This document shows positions 6,921 through 10,486 of a stretch of 10,486 bases of DNA, one piece after another (the stretch's first letter is position 1; the number at the start of each line of letters is the position of its first letter). A program made the translations under genes and the position numbers. This DNA is from JBFHES01 sp041584015. Lineage in GTDB: Bacteria; Bacteroidota; Bacteroidia; Bacteroidales; M50B96. The notes below the pieces were generated by a model. That model was not told where the DNA came from and ran no database searches. It saw nothing but the letters and a program-made list of their open reading frames with translations. The DNA lies in the NCBI GenBank assembly GCA_041584015.1, contig JBFHES010000167.1, forward strand, positions 1-10,486, given 5' to 3'.

Positions 6921-8123
6921 TTAAAGGTTTTTAGCAATTTCCATGGTATCAGTCGCAATCACAAACTCTTCGTCTGTAGGTACAACCATTACTGTTACTT
7001 TCGAATCTGGTTTGGTAATAACTACTTCTTTACCACGCTTACCTTTGTTCATTTCGCTATCAAAGTCAACGCCTACATACTCGAATTGTTTGCTAATTAA
7101 TTCTCTCGATTCTGGATCGTTCTCTCCAATTCCACCGGTAAAAATCAACATGTCAAGTCCGCCAAGCGCAGCAATGTATGCACCAATGTATTTAATAATT
7201 CTGTAACGATACATTTCTAAACCAAGGATTGAACGTTCGTGTCCATTCTCCGCAGCTTCCTCAATTTCGCGCATGTCTGATGAAACACCAGTTACACCTA
7301 ACATACCGCTGTGCTTATTAATAATGGTGTTGGCAATATTTCCGCTAACCTCTTCTTTGTTCATAATAAAAGTAAGAACACCTAAGTCGAGATCGCCAGA
7401 ACGCGTACCCATAATAAGACCTTCAACAGGAGTTAAACCCATTGATGTATCAATTGATTTACCATTCTTGATAGCTGTAATTGAAGCACCGTTTCCAAGA
7501 TGGCAAGTGATAATTCGCTTGTTGTTAAAATCAACACCTAAAGATTTACATGCCGTTTGTGCTACAAACTTGTGGCTTGTTCCGTGGAAACCATAACGAC
7601 GGATACCATACTTCTCATAAAGTGAATAAGGGATGGCATACATATAAGCATAAGCCGGTATTGACTGATGGAATGCAGTGTCGAATGTTGCAACCTGAGG
7701 TACATTTGGTAAAAGAGCTTCCATTGCAGTAATACCTTTAAGGTTGGCCGGGTTGTGAAGAGGAGCTAAAGCAATCAACTTTTCAATTTTGTTTTTAGCT
7801 TCTTCATCAACAAAAGCGCTTCCCTGGAAATATTCACCACCATGAGCTACTCTGTGACCAACTGCCTGAATTTCTTCGAGGCTTGAAATACAACCATGCT
7901 TTTTGCTGGTTAATACTCCGAGAATATATTCGATACCATCTTGGTGAGTTAAAATTTCACCTTCAAGTTTTACTTTATCGCCATTGTCTTTCGATAATTT
8001 AAGGAAAGAACCTTTCATCCCAATTTTTTCAACAATCCCTTTGGTTAGAACCTCTTGAGATTCCATGTTAAATAATTGGTATTTTATTGAAGAGCTACCA
8101 CAATTCAGTACTAAAATTTTCAT
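6921..8123 (-). CDS. ackA: Acetate kinase
   Basis: A cytoplasmic enzyme making acetate and ATP from acetyl phosphate and ADP (reversible), the final step of the Pta-AckA pathway. The 400-residue length is typical. Residues known as catalytic or binding in Methanosarcina thermophila acetate kinase fall at the same numbers: N7 (NCGSSSIK), R91 (GHRVAHGG), D148 (TFDTAFHQ), H180 (GFHGTSH) and R241 (MGTRSGD). The magnesium-site acid near the C-terminus is in TDEEF (383-387), and GGIGEN is also present. Nothing is missing. It lies 22 bp after the dehydrogenase gene and 36 bp before ptb in one apparent operon with pta. A purine-rich leader directly precedes the ATG. Propionate is a common side substrate of the family. 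Confidence 0.97.
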   Translation of the reverse strand: MKILVLNCGSSSIKYQLFNMESQEVLTKGIVEKIGMKGSFLKLSKDNGDKVKLEGEILTHQDGIEYILGVLTSKKHGCISSLEEIQAVGHRVAHGGEYFQGSAFVDEEAKNKIEKLIALAPLHNPANLKGITAMEALLPNVPQVATFDTAFHQSIPAYAYMYAIPYSLYEKYGIRRYGFHGTSHKFVAQTACKSLGVDFNNKRIITCHLGNGASITAIKNGKSIDTSMGLTPVEGLIMGTRSGDLDLGVLTFIMNKEEVSGNIANTIINKHSGMLGVTGVSSDMREIEEAAENGHERSILGLEMYRYRIIKYIGAYIAALGGLDMLIFTGGIGENDPESRELISKQFEYVGVDFDSEMNKGKRGKEVVITKPDSKVTVMVVPTDEEFVIATDTMEIAKNL

Positions 8124-8138
8124 CTTTTCTTTTCTTTT
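8124..8138 (-). promoter_or_regulatory. Purine-rich translation leader of ackA
   Basis: Directly before the ackA ATG, the minus strand reads as three tandem copies of AAAAG. Bacteroidota start sites often rely on A-rich leaders rather than a Shine-Dalgarno motif, and this is the most pronounced one in the window. Its effect on translation is inference. Confidence 0.3.
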
Positions 8139-8145
8139 GAATTAT

Positions 8146-9117
8146 CTATCTGATTTCTGCACAAGTAACTGTTTCTTCGGTGGCAACACCGTCAACATAT
8201 TTATAAAAACCAACACTGGTTCGTTTCCCAAGATGATTGATTCTTACTAAACGTTTTAATACTGGTGACGCTTTGTATTTTTGTTCTCCGAACTCTTCGT
8301 AAAGATTATTCATCCATTTGAGTACTTTGTCGAGTCCAATTCTGTCGGCCATTTCGAATGGTCCGTAAAGGTTGCCATTCGCTAATTTCATGGTTGTATC
8401 AATGTCTTTAACACTGGCAACACCTTCCATTAGTATTTCACAAGCTTCGTTAATAATCGGTACAACCATTCTTGTATGAATGTTACCTGGTGATTCATGA
8501 ACGTTAATCACATTCTTTGAAATGAGCTTTGTAAACTTGCATACCATTTCATAAGCATCAACTGATGTTTTAGCACCTTTAACTACTTCAACAATTTTTA
8601 CCTTATCAACAGGAGATAGGAAATGTAATCCAACTGCTCTTTCAGGATTTTTTAATCCAGCTGCTAATTCTGAAATCATGAGAGTTGCTGTGTTTGATGT
8701 AATGATAGCATCTTTAGCTACAACCGACTCAACTTTCTGGAATACTTCTTTTCTAATCTGTAGGCTTGTTCCTTGTTTTTTAGAATCAATGGTTTCAATT
8801 ACTAATTCGCAATCGGCTATATCGCTATAGTCGGTTGAACCCTGAATTCTTTGAAGGATACCACGCTTCTCACTTTCGGTTAATCCCCAGTGATTTATTA
8901 CTTCGTTTAATTGGTTATCCATGCTAGCAAAAACCTCTTTAATTCTGGTTTCGCTAATGTCAATAAATACCACTTCAATACCGCATTTGCTAACATGAAG
9001 AGTTATCTCTTGTCCCATAGAACCACAGCCTATTACAGCTATTTTTGATAAAGTTCCCTTTTGAGGAGCTTTTTTGCCTAACCCATAATCTTCAATAGGT
9101 TCAATAATTTCTGCCAT
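8146..9117 (-). CDS. 3-hydroxyacyl-CoA dehydrogenase family protein (3-hydroxybutyryl-CoA dehydrogenase-like)
   Basis: A 323-residue two-domain protein of the HAD/Hbd family, which interconverts 3-oxoacyl-CoA and 3-hydroxyacyl-CoA with NAD(P)H. The Rossmann domain opens with VIGCGSMG (28-35) after an unusual ~24-residue N-terminal extension. The catalytic pair H165 (GLHFLSPV) and E177 is present. Three substrate-pocket positions differ from the family. SNTSSL reads SNTATL (A144 for Ser), HFFNP reads HFLSP (S168 for Asn), and PGFxxNR reads PGNIHTR (T215 for the active-site Asn). The C-terminal domain is otherwise Hbd-like (NEACEILMEGVASVKDID, GPFEMADRIGLD, SVGFYKY). It is 11 bp after pta and 22 bp before ackA, tightly inside the operon. 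Neighbours suggest a C4 route to butyrate, but no thiolase, crotonase or acyl-CoA dehydrogenase is in the window, and the altered pocket leaves the substrate open. Confidence 0.85.
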   Translation of the reverse strand: MAEIIEPIEDYGLGKKAPQKGTLSKIAVIGCGSMGQEITLHVSKCGIEVVFIDISETRIKEVFASMDNQLNEVINHWGLTESEKRGILQRIQGSTDYSDIADCELVIETIDSKKQGTSLQIRKEVFQKVESVVAKDAIITSNTATLMISELAAGLKNPERAVGLHFLSPVDKVKIVEVVKGAKTSVDAYEMVCKFTKLISKNVINVHESPGNIHTRMVVPIINEACEILMEGVASVKDIDTTMKLANGNLYGPFEMADRIGLDKVLKWMNNLYEEFGEQKYKASPVLKRLVRINHLGKRTSVGFYKYVDGVATEETVTCAEIR

Positions 9118-9128
9118 TTTATATTGTA

Positions 9129-10151
9129 TTATGCAATTTCTGATTTTACTTTCATTCCTGCTGCCTGAGTAGCTGTAATGGCTACCAGGTTTACTATATC
9201 GCTAACCGAGCATCCTCGGGATAAATCATTAATAGGTGCTGCCATTCCTTGAAGCACCGGACCAATTGCTTCGGCATGTCCCAGTCTTTGTACTAGTTTG
9301 TAGGCTATGTTACCTGTTTCAAGGGTAGGGAATACCAGCACATTTGCTTTTCCAGCTATTTCACTGTTTGGTGCTTTCTTGGCTCCAATTGCTTCAACAA
9401 TAGCAGCATCTGCCTGCATTTCTCCGTCAATCATAAATTCCGGAGCCATCTCTTTGGCCAGTCTGGTTGCTTCTGCAACTTTGTCTACCATTTCGTGCTT
9501 GGCACTACCCATTGTTGAAAAGCTCAACATAGCAACACGAGGCTCGAAACCAGCAATGCTTTTGGTAGTCTTAGCTGTTGCCACAGCAATCTCAGCAAGT
9601 TCTTTAGCATTTGGATTTGGATGAACTGCACAATCGGCAAATACCATCATGCCATCTTCGCCGTATTCTTTGTCTTTTAAAATCATGATAAAAGCACCTG
9701 ACACAACGCTAATTCCTGGTTCCGTTTTTACATACTGAAATGCAGGACGCAATACATCGCCGGTGGTATTATCCGCACCTGCAACCTCGCCATCGGCATC
9801 TCCGGCTTTAATCATAAGAGTTGACAGATAGAGTGGATTCTTGAGAAGTTCCAGAGCGGCATCCTTGGTAAGGCCTTTGCGACTGCGCATTTCAACCATT
9901 ATGTCTGCATAACTGTTAAGGTGCTCGTATGTTTCAGGATCAATAATAGTTGCCTTAGCAATATGGTTTAAGCCCATTTTGGCTGCTTTGCTTAGCAGTT
10001 CGTCAGGATTACCAATAAGTATGATTTGTGCTAAACCCTCATCAATAATAATATTTGCGGCTTCTATCGTTCGGTCGTCAAAACTTTCTGGTAATACTAT
10101 TCTTTGGATGTTCTTAGCTGCGTTTTCTTTGATGAGTTCTATTAATCCCAT
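9129..10151 (-). CDS. pta: Phosphate acetyltransferase (phosphotransacetylase, short form)
   Basis: A cytoplasmic enzyme converting acetyl-CoA plus phosphate to acetyl phosphate plus CoA. The 340-residue length is that of the short catalytic form without DRTGG or CobB-like N-terminal domains. Typical segments are IVLPESFDDRT (18-28), GDADGEVAGADNTTGDVLRP (117-136), DGEMQADAAIVE, PTLETGNIAYK and LSRGCSVSDIV (310-320). Compared with Methanosarcina thermophila Pta, R89, R135, S311, R312 and D318 match the active-site residues R87, R133, S309, R310 and D316 with a constant two-residue offset. It is the first gene of the minus-strand cluster, 11 bp before the dehydrogenase, with a -7 element about 40 bp upstream of the ATG. 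No key residue is missing. Confidence 0.96.
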   Translation of the reverse strand: MGLIELIKENAAKNIQRIVLPESFDDRTIEAANIIIDEGLAQIILIGNPDELLSKAAKMGLNHIAKATIIDPETYEHLNSYADIMVEMRSRKGLTKDAALELLKNPLYLSTLMIKAGDADGEVAGADNTTGDVLRPAFQYVKTEPGISVVSGAFIMILKDKEYGEDGMMVFADCAVHPNPNAKELAEIAVATAKTTKSIAGFEPRVAMLSFSTMGSAKHEMVDKVAEATRLAKEMAPEFMIDGEMQADAAIVEAIGAKKAPNSEIAGKANVLVFPTLETGNIAYKLVQRLGHAEAIGPVLQGMAAPINDLSRGCSVSDIVNLVAITATQAAGMKVKSEIA

Positions 10152-10189
10152 TGTCTATCAGTGATTTATGTTGTGTTTTACTTTCTATG

Positions 10190-10197
10190 CAAATTTA
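10190..10197 (-). promoter_or_regulatory. Putative -7 promoter element of the pta operon
   Basis: On the minus strand TAAATTTG matches the Bacteroidota -7 consensus TAnnTTTG exactly, 38 bp upstream of the pta ATG. This would give a leader of roughly 30 nt. No good TTTG box is seen at 19-21 bp upstream; the nearest TTG is only about 16 bp away, so the -33 half is unsupported. Confidence 0.5.
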
Positions 10198-10338
10198 TAT
10201 ACAATTATACTTCCAAGAGCGGCCTTTAGTATGTTTTATATCAAGTTGTAGTACTGTTTAACAGCATATAAAGTGACATCCCATAGTGCACTGTTTATTT
10301 AGAAGAAGTACAAATTGTGTAAAATATGTTCTTGGGCA

Positions 10339-10369
10339 TTGTTCACTTCATGATCAATTAGTAATTTTG
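10339..10369 (+). promoter_or_regulatory. Putative Bacteroidota promoter of nrfH
   Basis: TTG at 10339-10341 (a -33 box), a 20-bp spacer, and TAATTTTG at 10362-10369 (exact TAnnTTTG -7 box). Spacing and both boxes fit the Bacteroidota housekeeping sigma consensus, and the -7 box is 35 bp before the nrfH ATG. Confidence 0.6.
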
Positions 10370-10404
10370 GTATTCAAATACTGAAAATGATAATATCTTA
10401 ATTT

Positions 10405-10486
10405 ATGGGAATTCTTAAATCAATAATACCACCGAAACCCTGGAAGACTCCAGTTGCAATTCTTTTGGGAATTTTTGTCGGTTTGG
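10405..10486 (+). CDS. nrfH: Cytochrome c nitrite reductase small subunit NrfH, 5' part only
   Basis: The first 27 codons are visible and run off the right edge. The start reads MGILKSIIPPKPWK followed by a hydrophobic stretch (TPVAILLGIFVGL), which is the N-terminal cytoplasmic tip and beginning of the single membrane anchor of NrfH. NrfH is the tetrahaem quinol dehydrogenase that passes electrons from menaquinol to the periplasmic nitrite reductase NrfA, which forms ammonium. The haem-binding CxxCH motifs that would prove this lie beyond the window, so the call rests on similarity of the N-terminus to Bacteroidota NrfH. A well-spaced promoter lies directly upstream. nrfA is expected next, outside the window. 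A NapC/NirT-type relative is the main alternative. Confidence 0.75.
   Translation, partial: MGILKSIIPPKPWKTPVAILLGIFVGL

Noticed and set aside
10254..10264. CTGTT-T-AACAG inverted repeat as an operator
   Set aside because: Arms of only 5 bp in AT-rich sequence are expected by chance and match no regulator site I can name; kept only as a note in the promoter finding.
10347..10361. TTCATGATCAATTAG between the promoter boxes as an FNR/CRP-type site
   Set aside because: It does not fit TTGAT-N4-ATCAA: only the central TGATCA palindrome is present.

Overview
The low-GC sequence, the promoter style (TAnnTTTG -7 elements, almost no Shine-Dalgarno motifs), a LytS/LytTR pair and a carboxypeptidase-like-domain envelope protein all point to a Bacteroidota bacterium. 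An anaerobic or facultative member of the Bacteroidales/Marinilabiliales is most likely; genus cannot be read from the window.

Layout. (1) Positions 1-1373, plus strand: the 3' end of a LytS-type histidine-kinase-fold protein whose phosphoacceptor and ATP-binding residues are replaced, followed 10 bp later by an intact LytTR response regulator. (2) 1511-3289, plus strand: a secreted or periplasmic protein with an N-terminal carboxypeptidase-regulatory-like domain and an unrecognised C-terminal region. (3) 3400-3789, plus strand: an OsmC-family thiol peroxidase with its own -7 element. (4) 3805-3840: a strong hairpin between convergent transcription units. (5) 3861-10151, minus strand: a six-gene acyl-phosphate fermentation cluster. 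In transcription order it encodes phosphotransacetylase, a 3-hydroxyacyl-CoA dehydrogenase-family protein, acetate kinase, a canonical phosphate butyryltransferase, a hairpin/terminator, a divergent second phosphate butyryltransferase, and butyrate kinase. (6) 10152-10404: a divergent promoter region. (7) 10405 to the end, plus strand: the first 27 codons of nrfH, which points to a respiratory nitrite-ammonification operon beyond the window.

How the genes fit together. Pta-AckA converts acetyl-CoA to acetate plus ATP, and Ptb-Buk does the same for butyryl-CoA or branched-chain acyl-CoAs. The cluster thus gathers the substrate-level-phosphorylation end steps of mixed-acid fermentation, with a hydroxyacyl-CoA dehydrogenase that could be an upstream redox step. 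Its leading gene, pta, is divergent from nrfH, so an ATP-yielding fermentation branch and an electron-accepting nitrite branch share one intergenic region.

No mobile element, CRISPR array, tRNA or rRNA was seen. The most unusual observations are the dead histidine-kinase partner of an intact regulator, the substituted substrate pocket of the dehydrogenase, and the second Ptb paralogue, which departs from several family-invariant motifs.
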